From positions 2,728,001 to 2,792,000 of the forward strand of contig NC_016133.3 in the NCBI RefSeq assembly GCF_000005505.3: a DNA stretch of 64,000 nucleotides, read 5' to 3'. The first letter of the stretch is position 1, and each line of letters opens with the position of its first letter. The DNA comes from Brachypodium distachyon (lineage: Eukaryota; Streptophyta; Magnoliopsida; Poales; Poaceae). Both the position numbers and the translations under genes were made by a program. A model generated the notes under the pieces. It was not told where the DNA came from. It did no database searches and was given only the letters and a program-made list of their open reading frames with translations. Positions 30,389-43,300 of this stretch are shown here, piece after piece.

Positions 30389-30505
30389 TACTCCCTCTGT
30401 TCCATAATTCTTGTCTCAAATTTGCCCCAAAATGGATGTATCTATTCCTAAAAAGTGTCTAGATACATGTAATATTTCGACAACAATTATGGAACGGAGG
30501 GAGTA
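30389..30505. mobile_element. Stowaway MITE in an intron of the RLK pseudogene
   Basis: TA|CTCCCTCTGTTCCATAATT ... AATTATGGAACGGAGGGAG|TA. The arms carry TGTATCTATTCC and TCTAGATACATGTAATATTT. Well preserved, so younger than the other MITE remnants nearby. Confidence 0.95.
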
Positions 30506-31303
30506 ACTTGCAGAGATGTAATGCATGCAAACTATGTCTTGCATCACCGACTATATTCATTTATAGGTGTGTTTTTCTTCTTTTTTCTGCTTATTTTCAC
30601 TAAGTCCAACCAGTCACTTAGGTGATGCCAAAATATTTGATACATACCCATAGGATGGAGAGAACACTGATTCGGTTAGTTAAATTCGACTAAAGGACCA
30701 AAGCTAACCTGATTATGGAATTGACTGTAGGCCCCAAGTTGAACCGATTGGAATTAATCAGCAGCAGAGATTGACTTGAATTTACCTCTGGGTAAAGAGT
30801 AGTCTTCAGTGGCCTCAAATCCAGCCCTGAAATAAATGGAGTTCCCATCCCTTTGTTCACCAAAACAAACATGCCGGTAGTCAGCAGGAGCCACAACTAT
30901 GATGTCCATCCAACTGACTGCTCCTGCATTACTGATGTTAACTTCATGCCAGTAGTTTGCCCCAACGTACAGATCAAAGAAAGGAGGTCTATTCAGGCCA
31001 TCATAATTTCCATAGCAGAAAGAGGCACGAACTAGGTACTTGTTTCCCGCCACCAAGGATCTCAGGGTGTAGCAATTCCCTGGGCCATGTGGAAAGAACC
31101 GGACATTGAAATTTAGATTTGCTAGTGATGGCTTGATTTAATCTGAGGAGATGCCGTGGTTTTCTCCTGAGGTGACGAAACCATAGTTTGACACATATAC
31201 TATAGTTGTAACGGAATCTTGGTAGGAAGAGTTCAGTGGGATGCCATAGACAATGCTTATGAAACCAGTAAACAAGTTAAAACTCACAAGATTTTTCGGA
31301 CAC

Positions 31304-34300
31304 TGTAACATCCCAATTTTCAAAACCCTCCATATGCATTGCATATCATGAGCATCATGTCACCCTTGCATTTGATCACTTTCAAAACCCTAAAATTTGC
31401 TCAGAAAACCCTTTTGCTCAAACGCCTTTATTTGATTTTGGTCGTTGATCTTACTCTTGAGTATTTGCATTTTAACCCAATAGGGGATCGTGGTAAAAAG
31501 GGATTTAATGCATATATAGAGCTATCCCATAATTGGCTTTTGAAAGTATTTTGAAAAATAATTTGTTTCGATAGCCTAAGGGCCCAAAAGCCATTTTATA
31601 GGCAAATGTATTTTTAAATATTTTATTTTGAGGAAATTCTTGTTCCAAGAGTTAGATCATATGAAAATATGATTTTTCAAATTTTGTTGCATTTTATTTG
31701 GAGTGATTTGGAGCTCCGAATCAATTTTGAGGTTCAAAATCAGAAAATAGATAAAAGAAAAGGAAAAACCGAACCGAACCAGTCAAACCGGACCGAACCG
31801 GTCAAACCGGCCGGACCGGATCAAACCGAACCGGCCCCGCCCGAACCGCCCGGCCACCCTCACTGACCGGTGGACCCCGCACGTCATCTTCTCCAACTAT
31901 CTCCTCCGGAGTCCACACAGAGCACGCCTGCCCACGATTCCGTTTCGATTTCTTCGCGCACGAACCACCAAATCCGAAATCCCGCGCGTCATATCGAAGC
32001 CCCCGAACTCCTCTACCAATCCCCCAAACCGCTCACCCAATTTCGCATCGGTTAGGATTTAATTTCTCGCCGAAGTTCTTCACGGACGTCGCCGTTCTTC
32101 GCGTTTTGCCGTCGTTCCGGTGAGCTTCCGCCCGCGCCACTCCCCTAGCCTCTCTCCTCTCCCCATCCCGAACGCCGTGACGCGCTCGCCTTGGTGTTTG
32201 GCCGCCGCCGCCGCCGCGCTCCGTTCCGTCCGCCGTCTTCTCCGACGCCGGCCACCGCTCGCGGTTTGCCCCGCGCTGCCCGCGCCGCCGTTGCCCCTCC
32301 GCGCGCCATCGCCTGCCCGCGCAGCCGCCCCGCGAGCCGCGCGCACCCACCGCCCGCAGCCGCCCCGCGCCACCTGCCCGCGCCGCCGCCGGCGAGCTCG
32401 CCCGCCGGCCGGAACCCTAGAACCGGGCCAGTCAGGTTTCGCCACGTGGCGAGATTTGGTTTTATTTTATTTTATTTTAATTCGGCCGTTTTGGATAAGG
32501 CACTTTTGCAGAAAAGCCCTTGTAACTTCAAAGCATCATATCTTTTAAACCGTCTGTCCAAAAATTGTGCTCCGCACCATTCTGGAATCGTCACAACGTG
32601 TAGAATATTTTGGAACTGTTTAATTTCAGTTTTGAATAACTTAGACAGTAGCTATTTACAGAATGGTTGAATATGGTTTAAATTTCAAATGAATTGTTTC
32701 AAAATAGTTTTGAGCATGTTATCTTGCTGTAAAAAATTTTAAAACTTGTTCTCTATCCATTAGGACCAGAAAAGAAATTATTTTGTGTGTAATCATGGCA
32801 TACAAGTTAAATATTGCTCTATGTTGCAGAAGCCGCACAATCTTTTCTTTTAAACCCTATCCAGGTATCATGCATATTAATTACCGCTTTGATGTTGTTT
32901 AATCGGTCCAAATCATTTGAAAAACTTTTCAAAACAGAAACGAAACTTTCTACTTTAAAAGTAACCTTCGTTGTGCATCATCATAGCATATGCATCATGG
33001 CATGATTTTGTATTGAGTGTTGTGTTTATTGTGTGTGTTCATTTTATTTTAGATTGTGTGGAGTGTAATCTTTGTTGTTGCGAAGAGTGCGAGAACTACC
33101 ACAACCTTGGACAAGACAAGTTCACTTTGATCATACCCCATTATTATTGTTGTTTTAAAATACTTATGCATTAGTGTTGTTGGTAGAGATGCATTGATAG
33201 GACTATTACTCGTACCTCTATGCTAACTATAAATCCCAGGTAGTATAGTTTACCCTCGCCATTACCTTGCTACCAAATTGCCATCGATTGTAGTTGAATG
33301 CTAAGCTATGGTAGTATCGTGGGGGAAATAACTACACTATAATGTTGTTATGCCTTTGGCTATATGAAAAGTTTTTGTTAGATGTAAGGCAAAACAACTA
33401 ATTCAATGAACCATCCTGGGTGGGCTGCTTTGAGGATTTTGAGGATTAGCGGCGTCAGGTCCATTTCTATGGGTCCCTCTGAGTCGAGTTCCTGTGGATT
33501 CAGGAATGGATCGTCCATGGACGTCTCTCCCGTGGATTCGGGGAGCGCCTACGTTGCAAATTTGGAATGCCACCTGGGGTAACCGAGACTGGACTAGTTT
33601 CCTATTTAGAAGCTTCTAGTACAACCACAATGCTATATGGGCTCTGGCGAGACAAGAGTAAGTTGTATGAACCTAAACCCGAAGAATTGTACTGAGGTAG
33701 CCGTGTAGGGGGAGCGTGATTCTCTCGTGGTTTAGGGAATTACCTCTGAAAATCTCGTAATCAACCCTGAGGACAGCAAGGGATTAACACGTCGGTTTCT
33801 TGTGGGGAATGTGTACAAACTCCCGAGAGCGTCAAAACTAAGTACTTAGCCGTGTCCCCGGCAACGGACAATTTGAGCGACTAGATGTGGAGCTGTAAGG
33901 AAAGTCTCACCCATTCCAATTTCTTAAATAAAATGAATGGTTTGAACAGGGTAGGGGCACTTGATGAATCCACTTCAATGTGCTCTAGGTTAATAGGAGC
34001 ATGGGTGTGTCTACTCCGTGTCCAATAGTTAACATTATTATAACATTCCTTTGTAGTAGGGTAATTTATGTTCTGCTTCCACGCAAATAGCCTTGAACCC
34101 CACCTTGCCACATTATGCATATATTTGGTAGGCTCTGGTATAACTCCTAGTGAATCTTGCCAATACCTTCAATGTATTGACCCTAGCGGCTGCATCTTTT
34201 AATGATGCAGGAAGCTCCGACGACGAGTAAGATGTACGTTCTGTTTGTTGGGTTACGGGGCTACATTCCAACACGCTCTCACCGTGGTGTTGATGTGCCC

Positions 34301-34522
34301 TTGTATCTTTCGCTTTCCGCTGCTAAACAGTTGTTTTCTTTCCAGCTAACCCGGGAGGTTATGCGAGTTGTAAGTACCTTTTTAAATTCTGGATGATTCG
34401 TTGTAATATTGAGACTTTTGTTCTATGATATTACATCTTGAAACTGTGTGTGCTAGTGAGTCAATCCAGGGACTAGCACTAAAGCACAGAGATCGAACCC
34501 GTATACGGGGGCGGTCGTTACA
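31304..34522. mobile_element. Solo LTR, 3.2 kb (gypsy-like)
   Basis: Starts TGTAACATCCC and ends GGTCGTTACA, so the ends are a TGTAAC/GTTACA inverted pair. It is bounded by a 5-bp target duplication GACAC at 31299-31303 and 34523-34527. The interior has no gag, protease, integrase or RT motif, only a GC-rich block at 32.1-32.45 kb and CCGGTC/AACCGG-rich simple sequence near 31.77-31.86 kb. No second LTR copy is present, so it reads as a solo LTR left by recombination. Frames within it are not genes. It sits about 20 bases upstream of the first surviving RLK exon. Superfamily is inferred from the long LTR and terminal sequence type. Confidence 0.9.
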
Positions 34523-34527
34523 GACAC

Positions 34528-36264
34528 GTTGACATTTGAGTATGCTTTTGCAGAGTGAATCGGTTTTCCTCTTACACAAGGACTATGCATTGCCAATTTG
34601 TATCAACAACCATGTAAATAAACCTTTGGATGGCACTTAAGAGCACTGCAGGTACTTTTTATTTTGTGTTGTCTGAACAGAAAGAGTTATAGGAAATAAG
34701 AATGAGGGGTAATGCACCTCAGTAGTTAGGCTGGCCATGGACAAACTGGAAGATGTAGAATAGGATAACTGCAACACATAGATTCATGCTTCTTGTTCCA
34801 CTCTTGTGAGCATAACTAGAGCATTCTAGCCAAGAGAAGCAGAGATTAGGGGCATATATATACCCATGGGACTAACAAATACAGTATGCCTATTATGGTT
34901 GTCTTATCCGTAATTATTGGTGAGAAAGTCAATGTTCAGCAAGCTTGGCCGGCTATGGTACGCTCCACTTAGAAAAAAGGTTTTCTTCGCGATAATTAAG
35001 AATGTCCCACCAACAGAAAGAATAGAGATAGCAACATTCTTCCAGCTTTTGTAATTAGCACACGAGGATACAGGGGATCTGAGGATAAAATTAGCGAGTC
35101 TCAAAATAAGTGTCGCTGATTTAGTACAACTCTGTGGCAGTTATTTTGGGACGGAGGCTACTACTTTAAATTAATTCCTGACTTGATATATGTACTAGGT
35201 AGCAGTTAACAATTTTCAGTGTGCATACTGCAGATAGGCCATGCCCTTGATTTTGTACAGACAATTCCAATGTAATGAAATAAAACGACATTAGGTCCTC
35301 CGATTGAGCCTACCACTACCAGTAATGCAAGAGAAACCCGCACCGGGGCAGTTGCACAGCAACCACGTAGCCGTACCTGGGCAAGTCGACGGTGCGCGAG
35401 GACGACGTGGGAGACCTTGAGGCAGCTCGCGTCAAGACACCTATCAGACATCAGTGGACGGCCGCAATCAGAGAAGAATGGACTCACTCAACCCTGGTCG
35501 TCTGCTCTCGTTGACCTTCTCGGCCCGCTGTGCTACATGTCGGCACGCGCCGTACGAGAGTACGAGACGGGGCCAGCGCCTTCCGCACGCACGCGCGCGT
35601 CGGCAACAGAGGGCGTGGACGTTGCGCCGAACACCCTGCGCGCGCTCAGACCCGGCGTGAGAGGGGCAACAGCGAACCCCGGGCGCGCGCACCGAGAGAG
35701 AGAGAGGGCAGATGCGCGGCGTCGGACTCCACCGCCTCCGTGTGAGCGCTGGACTTTGGTGTTGGCATTTCGCCGAACAGCTATCCGGCAACACTTCTCG
35801 AGCAGTGTCACCACTGTACCCTAGATAGAGAAAACTCGAAATGGAAGTGGGAAATCTGCGGCCGTATTCTTGCAAAGACGAACTGAAATGGGGACCAGTG
35901 TCATCGTAATTTAGCCTGACAAATGGGGCCCGGTGTCAGCGAGAGATGTCCTTTTTTCCTCGTGTCTTTGCACCTCCGAGTCAACGGGAAGTCAAATGCT
36001 GGCCATGGGAGAGAGAACTCAGAGAAGGTCAGGACCAAACCAATCAATGGTCAATATGACGTTTATTTTCTCCTGTTAATTTCATCCCCTCATGAAACAA
36101 CAAAAACAAAAGCCTCTACTAATCAATCAACAAAAAGAATGTACACCCCCCATCCATCCTTCCATTCCCATCCTAAAAAAAAAAAATCACAATTTCCCCT
36201 CCCATCATTATTCAACTAATAATCTCCCTACGTACAGTGATCAGCATCGTCTTCAATCAATTAA
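34528..36264. other. Former 5' flank of the RLK and downstream flank of the endoglucanase gene
   Basis: No RLK signal-peptide exon is recognisable here. A half-eroded MITE lies at about 35095-35163 (TCTCAAAATAAGTGTCGCTG ... TTATTTTGGGACGGAGG). The GC-rich stretch at 35.4-35.8 kb has overlapping open frames on both strands without domains. From about 35.9 kb the sequence is probably downstream of the minus-strand GH9 gene, with its 3' UTR nearest the stop codon. Confidence 0.45.
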
Positions 36265-39200
36265 TCACAGATCCCGCTGATTCGCCTGATCCTCTTCCTG
36301 CCGCCGCGACCGCCGCTCCTCCTCCTGGAGCTCCATGAGCCTGGAGAAGACGCCGACCATGGGGGCGGTGTTGTACGTGCACGCCTCCGTCTGCATGTAG
36401 GCGCCGCGGTGGTCGCTGAAGCGGTCCTCGCCGTCGGGTCCCCCCACGACGGCGCCGACGAGGTCGTGCGGGTTCTCCTCCCCGGCGCTGTACCACGAGT
36501 CGAACCCCTGCAGGCACCCGATGAACCCCCTCTCCTCCGCGATCGACGCCGTCGACGCCGCCCTGTGGTGCACCCGCCGCGGCCACCGGATCCCGCCCTC
36601 CAGATCCGCGCCGCCGCCGCCGTTGTAGCCGACCAGGTAGCTCGTCCGGGCCGGATTCGACCCCAGGATGTAGTCCGCCTGCGACTTCGCGAACGCCATC
36701 ACGTCGCCGGCGCCGAGGACGACGACCTCGGCCTCGTCCTCGGCTTCGATGGCGGCGGAGAAGGAGGAGTTGGAGGGGGAGTGGGGGAGGCAGCGGAGGT
36801 CGTGGCCGAGGGAGGAGAGGAGGTCCGAGTGGACAGCGAGGAGGAAGGCGGCGTTGGTGACGTACTGGAGATTGTTCCAGGGCCGGACGAAGACGAGCCC
36901 CGCCGGGGTCCGTCCCGCGTTGCGGTCGGCGCCGCCGGGGTTCCGGTTCATGTTGGAGCACACGTAGAACTCCGCGTTGGACTTGAACTTCTCCAGCACC
37001 GCCCGGTGACGCGGGCTCAGGTCCTTCTCCTCCAGCAGCAGCTGATAGATAATCCATGATTGATGATCACAAAGTTAATTACTCCGTACATGGATAACAA
37101 ATAATATTACTGTACTGATTAAGCAGATGCACGGTAAAATTAATCTTGTTTAATTAACTGTTTTCAAACAAACAAAAAATCTCCATTGTGTTCGACGAAG
37201 AAAAGGAAACTGGTCTATTTCTTTGACTATATTATGCCACAGTGTTTGTTGTTTCAACTTTGAAGAAATTTGCTCCCGATGTAGTATTGAAGGAAAGAAG
37301 GGAATTTTCAGTGACACGAGGTCGACTGAGAGTAGAGTAATAAGTGGACCATGAACGCCGAGACTTTGTCAGCTCATTTTAGTCAAACTATGAGCCAAAC
37401 TTAAATAGTATGGTTGACTCCAGGAATGCTAGCAACATTGTGCTGCATGCTTATATATGTGTGAATGCAACATTAGTCCTTTCTATGTACTTACTGACAG
37501 ATAGCAGCTGCATGACTGATCGGCATCCATGGAATTAATATGTGGGCTCTAACTAATCTTATCAGTGTGCCATGCATGCAGAACTAACTGTACAATCGAT
37601 GAAGGGAGATTAACTTAAATACAGTTAACATAAAAATAGAAACTGGGCACATGCTGGGTTCAGTTGCCAGGGTGCTGCTGGTGGTTGTAATCCAACCACT
37701 TTACTTTGTCCAGACATGTAACAACTGTTGGTTATATACCCTTAAAAATATACAACTACTGTTGGTTCAATCTTTCTTGTATCGTGCTCTTACTTTGTTT
37801 TTCCCCTTTTCCTCACCAAATGATCGAAAAAGTCTTATACTATACTGTACCTTAGTCACAGTTAGCTGCGCGCGTTCTGCCATTTAATATTTTGGAGGAA
37901 TGACCACTTGTTCTTCTGTTACTAGCTCTTCCAATTGGACATGTGAGTAAGATGGCTACTTTGGATAGAGCTAGCTAGCTACGTGTAGGGGCTAGGATTA
38001 GTTGTGCGTTTGCTTGTTTCAAATATCACATTCCACTTAAATGTGTGATGGAAACAAAAATAGCTTGTGGATGACTAAAGATCGAAATGGGCATGTGCAT
38101 GGTAAGATCGAGCATGCCCATGACTTGCATTCTAAGCATGGGAGATGTGGTCAATGGAGTCAGGGTTAGGAAGGCAGTCAATTCCAACTAGATGCCGCAA
38201 TGACAGTTCTGCCATCAGCCTAATCAACCCAATGTTAGGAAACCAGTCTGTTTCCAGAAGGTTAAATCTATATAATATATACATGGAGTAGCTATCTCTA
38301 GCTACCTAGAGCACATGAGAAAATAAAACGTTAGAATTAGAAATGGTTGCCAAAGGTAGGGACAAAAGGCACTGGTGAAGAAAATCAAAAGATCTTCCCG
38401 GCCCAGATTTCTATTGCTTAATTTATTCCCTTTGATGACCTGACCACCATCGCTGCTCCTCATGATTAGCTTTTTGGAGTGAAATATTCTTCTTAATTAA
38501 CAAGAATTATGCATAATTGCCCCCTCAATAAAAACGTGCCCGGGGTTATATGTGCAAAAACCAGCATTGTATATTTGCATTGTCCTAGCAGATCATATGG
38601 ATCGATCGGAGTTGTTGGGCATGGCGCATCCATCAACTCCAAAACAAGCAAGCTAGGTAGGGGATCGATCGATAGCCATGCTTGCAAGCTAGAGAGAGAG
38701 GGATCAGCAGCCAAGCAAAAGCTAGGGCGCACCAAACAGGCTTGCTCTTCATTCTATAGATAGCTAGCTACAATTAATTTATACCAAATCGACTAGTAAG
38801 AATGTAAGATGTTACTAGTGTAGTACTAATTAACAAATCGATTCCTCCGCTTATCTGTGACATTGACATGTCCCTTTAATCTGCTACCACACCTTCTACG
38901 ATCCTTGACTAATTTACAGCGCGATCGGCGGTGGAAATTAAAAGAAAAGTTTAACTAATCCGATGACGCAGCACTAAAATAGCTAGGTAAAGAATTTTGG
39001 CCAGTTAAACCAGGTGGGCAAGGCGTGCATGCATGTATGCGTCCAGGTGCAATGCATGCTGCTAGTTTTTTTTTGACGAGAATATACACGCAGTTATTTA
39101 GCCAACCAAAACGATGTAATTTACTGTAAGTATTTAGAAACGGAGAGAGTACCTTGGAAGCGAGGACCTGGAGGCCCGGGTACTTGATGTCCCAGCTGAA

Positions 39201-40387
39201 CTCGGAGACTGCCCACCCGGTGCCCCCGAATTCGACGGCGTTTTCGACGACATAGTCGAGGTACTCCCGTCGTCCCGTGGCCCGGTGCAGCCAGAGCGCC
39301 GCCCACAGCAGCTCGTCCTTGTACCCGCTCGCTGACGGGTAGTAGCTCTTCACCACCCGCACGCTCTCGTCGTACCGCCCCCTGAACTTGTCCGCAAACT
39401 CAAACAACTACACAAACAAAAAAATACACGTATAAACATCATTATACACCGCATTAAAATACTGTATTTTATATTCTTCAAATTGTGTCTGTGTGTGTGT
39501 GTACGATGGACGGTGAGCTGCTCGCTGTCACGTTACCAGCAATTGCATTGCCAGTGGATCGAGTGTCACATATGGTTTTATATTAAAGGAAAATTAAGTG
39601 GGGAAGGAGAGCAAAGCTTAAAGGGAAATTAAGCAAGGTGCAATTTATGCTTTGAATTTTCTTTGCATCGTCTCCTTTTTGCTTTATTTTATTTCTTTAT
39701 GGGAATGGAATTGACCGGTGAGCGACAAACAAATGTAAATTTGTTTACCTGCAGCGCGTGGTGAAGAAGCAGGTGGGCGTAGTGCGCGTCCCCGGCGCGT
39801 CTAAAAACCACGGACGCCGCAGCCATGGCGGCCGCCGTCTCCGCCGCGACCTCCGACCCGGGATGCTCCTCGTCCACCTTATACGCCCTCCTCGACGTCG
39901 TCATGTCCTCCGGCCGCTGCCAGCAGTAGTGGTCCGAGTCGCCGTCCCCGACCTGGGTCCAGAGCTCGTGCGGCGCCGTGTGCGCCTTGACGAAGTAGTC
40001 GGTGCCCCACTTGATGGCCGCCAGCGCGTGCCGCGTCTCGCCGGCGTCCGCCATGGCGCCGCCGTACTCGAGCACGGACCAGGAGAGCATGGTGACCGTG
40101 AACGCCATGGGCAGCCCGAACTTGACGTGGTCGCCCGCGTCGTAGTAGCCGCCCACCAGGTCCACGCCTTGCTCGAGCCCGTCGTTGAGCCCCGAGTCGC
40201 CGCGCCACCGGACGCGCTGGTTGTAGGGGAGACGCCCCGAGCGTTGCGCCTCGAAGTAGAGGAGGCTCTTCGAGAGCGCGTCGGCGTAGTCGTGCTCGAC
40301 GGCGGCCGCCGGAGTCAGCAGCGCCGCCGTCGTCGCCATTAGCGCCGCCGCCGCCGCCAGGACCAGCCGGGCGGTGGCATCGCTCAT
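36265..40387 (-). CDS. Secreted GH9 endo-1,4-beta-glucanase (class B type)
   Basis: Three exons, 40387-39749, 39407-39153 and 37041-36265, give 213+85+258 = 556 residues. The introns are 341 bp and 2.1 kb, in phase 0. Residues 1-29 form a signal peptide ([10 protein letters not shown] then an Ala-rich core) and no membrane anchor is seen, so the product should be secreted. GH9 hallmarks: [20 protein letters not shown] with D83 and D86 (nucleophile/base region), [36 protein letters not shown] at 453-458, and [18 protein letters not shown] with D508 and E517 (acid region). The protein ends in a short charged tail without a CBM49, which places it with class B rather than class C. The family hydrolyses beta-1,4-glucans in cell-wall loosening or remodelling. 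It resembles rice Endoglucanase 5 as far as I recall. No lesion is seen. Confidence 0.95.
39115..39152. mobile_element. Stowaway terminal fragment at the splice donor of GH9 exon 2
   Basis: Read on the gene strand, the intron begins GTACTCTCTCCGTTTCTAAA. This matches the usual TACTCCCTCCGTTTCTAAATA end of grass Stowaway elements, starting at the TA within the donor GTA. The other terminus is not found in the intron, so it is a fragment. The donor GT itself is intact. Confidence 0.6.
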
Positions 40388-43300
40388 TTCTTCTCGGCCG
40401 CGCCGGCGCCGGCGGGGACGATGACGACGATCTTGCGTACGGCCTTGTGTTCAAGTACGGCTTCAATTGCGGGGAATGGGGCTCGCTCGGCGCTTGCTCC
40501 GGCGGCGGCGGCCGGGGTTGTCGGAGAAGACGAATAATTCCTCTGTTGATCAAGGTCCTTGGGTCGTCCTTCCCGCTTCCGCGGCCCGGGGATGGTGATT
40601 AAGGGCGTCGAAGGGGGAAGTGATAACGGAAAGGAGTAATTTGGGAGGAGTTAATAGGTTCTAATGATGGATATATGGATCAGCTGCTAGCTAGCTAGCT
40701 ATCTCCTCCGGCCTCGTTGAATTTGGCGGGATTGGAGGATGCCTCAATGCCTCAATGGGGAATCATCTTTTGCTGTGTCGATGCCGGGTTTATATATGCT
40801 ATGCAAGTGAGGAATAAATATGGGATTGTGGGTTGGGGTTGGTGGATTTGGAACAAGGGAGGAAAGAAGCTTTGGAGAGGGCTTTGCATGGTGATTGTCT
40901 ATTGATGATGGCTTTGCTTGCTTTTGCTTGGCGGGGGGAGGACAGGGACACCTGAAACTCTGAGTACGTTGTGGGGTTCCTTTCCTTTGCCTACGTTTGG
41001 ACTTGTGTTTGTTTGTTTGGCTGGGCCGGGGCCCATGTCCGGCGACTCTGGTTGGCCGGTCCTGCCCCGTCCACGTGGCTGACAGCTGGGACGCCGCGTC
41101 ACCACGTTTTCTTTGGCGCCGTACGATCGCCTAGCCTACCGTCTAGATTAAATGGAATTTGTAGAACTGTTGAGGGTATGTGTTAGGCTGTGGAACATGC
41201 ATGGCTCCAAAAGTGTGTCATGCGTTAAGCTGTACAATGTGCAGATTTTTTTTTTTGGTTTTACTATTTCTTAGGCGATAGTCGATGATAATAACCTTTT
41301 AATTCAATCATTAAGATTCATGTAAGATTAATGTAGGTCCGATGGATAAGAAAATCTTGATTGCCGAAACAAGGGTCACTTAGTTTTGTTTTTGTAAGAT
41401 ATATATAGCTGGATCACCACTCTTGAAGAACTTTGACGCACAACCTTTTGACTTTGAGCGTCAACTAAAACATGGGTATATGGACAACAGTTTTCTGGGA
41501 CTTGAGAAACAATCCGAAATCTCTGTTTTCAAGTAATGCACGCGCATATACTACGTACTGTACCTTGCAACGAAACCACACATGCATGGAGAGTATCCAA
41601 CAAATCATGAAGCTACTCCATCGACCAATGCAATGCAGAATTTTACACCGACCGACTGATGCTGCACGCGTACGCGCAGGCCCGGTGTGAAGAGGGATCT
41701 CCTGACTTAAAATCAGTGACTTCACAGACACTGACATATGGACCCGGCCCCACCTGTCAGTGGCCATAGATCCCCCGGAGTACCGATGACCACAGCAAAA
41801 GGTCATCACAAACAAACATAGACAAAGTCGTTGGTTGACGTACGTTTAGCAGGCTCGCAAGCTGCCAAGTACGGACGCAACATTTGGTGCAGCTGCGGGT
41901 ACTACATAGGAGTATATGAATATCTGATCAATATATGGTCGTGGCAGCTTCCGGTGCAGTGGTTCTCCTCGGCAGTAAGGTCCCAGCTTAATTAAATTCG
42001 ATCGTGGCCATGAACAGTAGTGATCTTGTGCTAAACGTGGCATACCAAATAAACGTAAGATCGAGGAGCCGGTGAATTCCAACCGAAGCATCCGATACTG
42101 GTCACACGTACGGTGATGCGTGTGTTCCATCGCTAGCTAAACACACACTGACAAACACGCACACCACCTGAGGGCGACACCGCAACGGCCGGACTCTACC
42201 TACAACACTACACTATTACGCGGAGCCACAAAGTACACACTGGCTTTTGCCAAAATCAGGCTTGGATAGCTTGGCTTCTTCCTTGCATCTTCCGTCCTTT
42301 TCATTCGGTGATTTGGTATATTTTGTGTAGTTGTTGTTGTTTTTCCCTCTCGGGATTTTCAATTCGATCTAGTTCCCACTGTAGAATAGACCGAGAACGG
42401 AGAATATATATCCCCCGAGAATATCAACATACGGGTATGCGCGCCTATTTGAAGCACGAGGAGGGAGAGGAGTGGGGCTAAAGTGAGATTGACCAAGGTT
42501 CTCAAGGATATTGGACTTTCTTTACTTCTGTATTCCGAGACGTCATTCACATGGGTGTATTTGTTAGCCAGAGTACGTAGTACATAAAAAAAAAATAGTA
42601 CCACTAGGATGTATTTTTTATGAATCGGAGGGAGTACAAGATTATGCAAATATTTCGTCACGACGAAAAACTAACGATATGATACTCTATTAAGTGTACC
42701 GCTCGATCAATCAAATTGATTTTTCTACCAATAGTAAAAGGGAAACAGAGCGATCCATGCCATCATGTATCTCACATGATACATCATCCATGGAATAAGA
42801 CACCAGAGCAACATTCTACTTTGACAAACAAGCCAAGCGGTTGATCCCATCAACATCATCCAACAACCAGACGGAGATCATGCATGCGCACAACACATAC
42901 TGTAATCTAATCTGTACATGAGTACATGACAGCATATCTTGCATAACACGGTCGGCCGTTAGGAGGGACGCATCTCACTTACTTAAGGTTTCCAATTAAT
43001 CGATCGTCGTACCATAATATACATGTTTTTGTCGATCAAAAATAAAAATAAAAGGGTAGCTAGGAGGAGTACTATATAGTCGTAGTCGGTGCATACATAC
43101 ATTATATGCATTCCTTGCATTCAACGGTTCGTCATCCGGTCGTCACATTCCATGTATGCACGCGTCAGGAAGAAACTGGGTCAACTCGACCGATCGACCA
43201 GTAATCAGTTCCCATCAGTGTGTAGAAAGAAGGATCATAATTAAGATCTTGAACTTTAACATACGTGTGCTTTCAAACTATAGCTAGAGTAGTTTCAACG

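Larger units (their letters stand above)
25907..31282 (-). pseudogene. Malectin-like/LRR receptor-like kinase pseudogene
   Basis: Exon remnants on the minus strand: malectin-like 31282-30709 and 30297-29825; 29505-29367; LRRs 29231-29160, ~28417-28360 and 28286-28206; TM exon ~27629-27465; kinase 27331-27138, 27017-26892, 26654-26592, 26509-26323 and 26201 onward. Motifs still visible: GFISI, DPCALKAFAWRGLNCS, LRRs with LSxNxLxGTIP, a hydrophobic TM span, [32 protein letters not shown]. The architecture is that of the LRR-I malectin-like RLK family. Damage: an in-frame TAA at 31138-31140; frameshift near 30865; two mutually compensating indels in exon 30297-29825; a truncated second LRR exon with no donor; a one-base loss near 27613; a deletion of about nine codons removing the ATP-binding Lys of kinase subdomain II; a one-base loss near 26982; and a degenerate 3' end. 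An intact protein cannot be made. No signal-peptide exon was found. Confidence 0.92.

Noticed and set aside
32033..32670. Several GC-rich open frames inside the solo LTR
   Set aside because: They overlap each other on both strands, are Ala/Arg/Pro-rich and lie entirely within an LTR that has no coding motifs.
35417..35875. Overlapping GC-rich frames on both strands upstream of GH9's 3' end
   Set aside because: No domain or homologous motif, repeated Arg/Ala runs, both strands open equally.
36257..37059. Long frames overlapping GH9 exon 3 (266 residues minus, 216 plus)
   Set aside because: Shadows of a high-GC exon; the GH9 frame with HHR and DHR..E motifs is the real one.
39758..40553. Plus-strand 194-residue and minus-strand 224-residue frames over GH9 exon 1
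   Set aside because: Same reason: antisense and shifted frames of a GC-rich exon, no domain.
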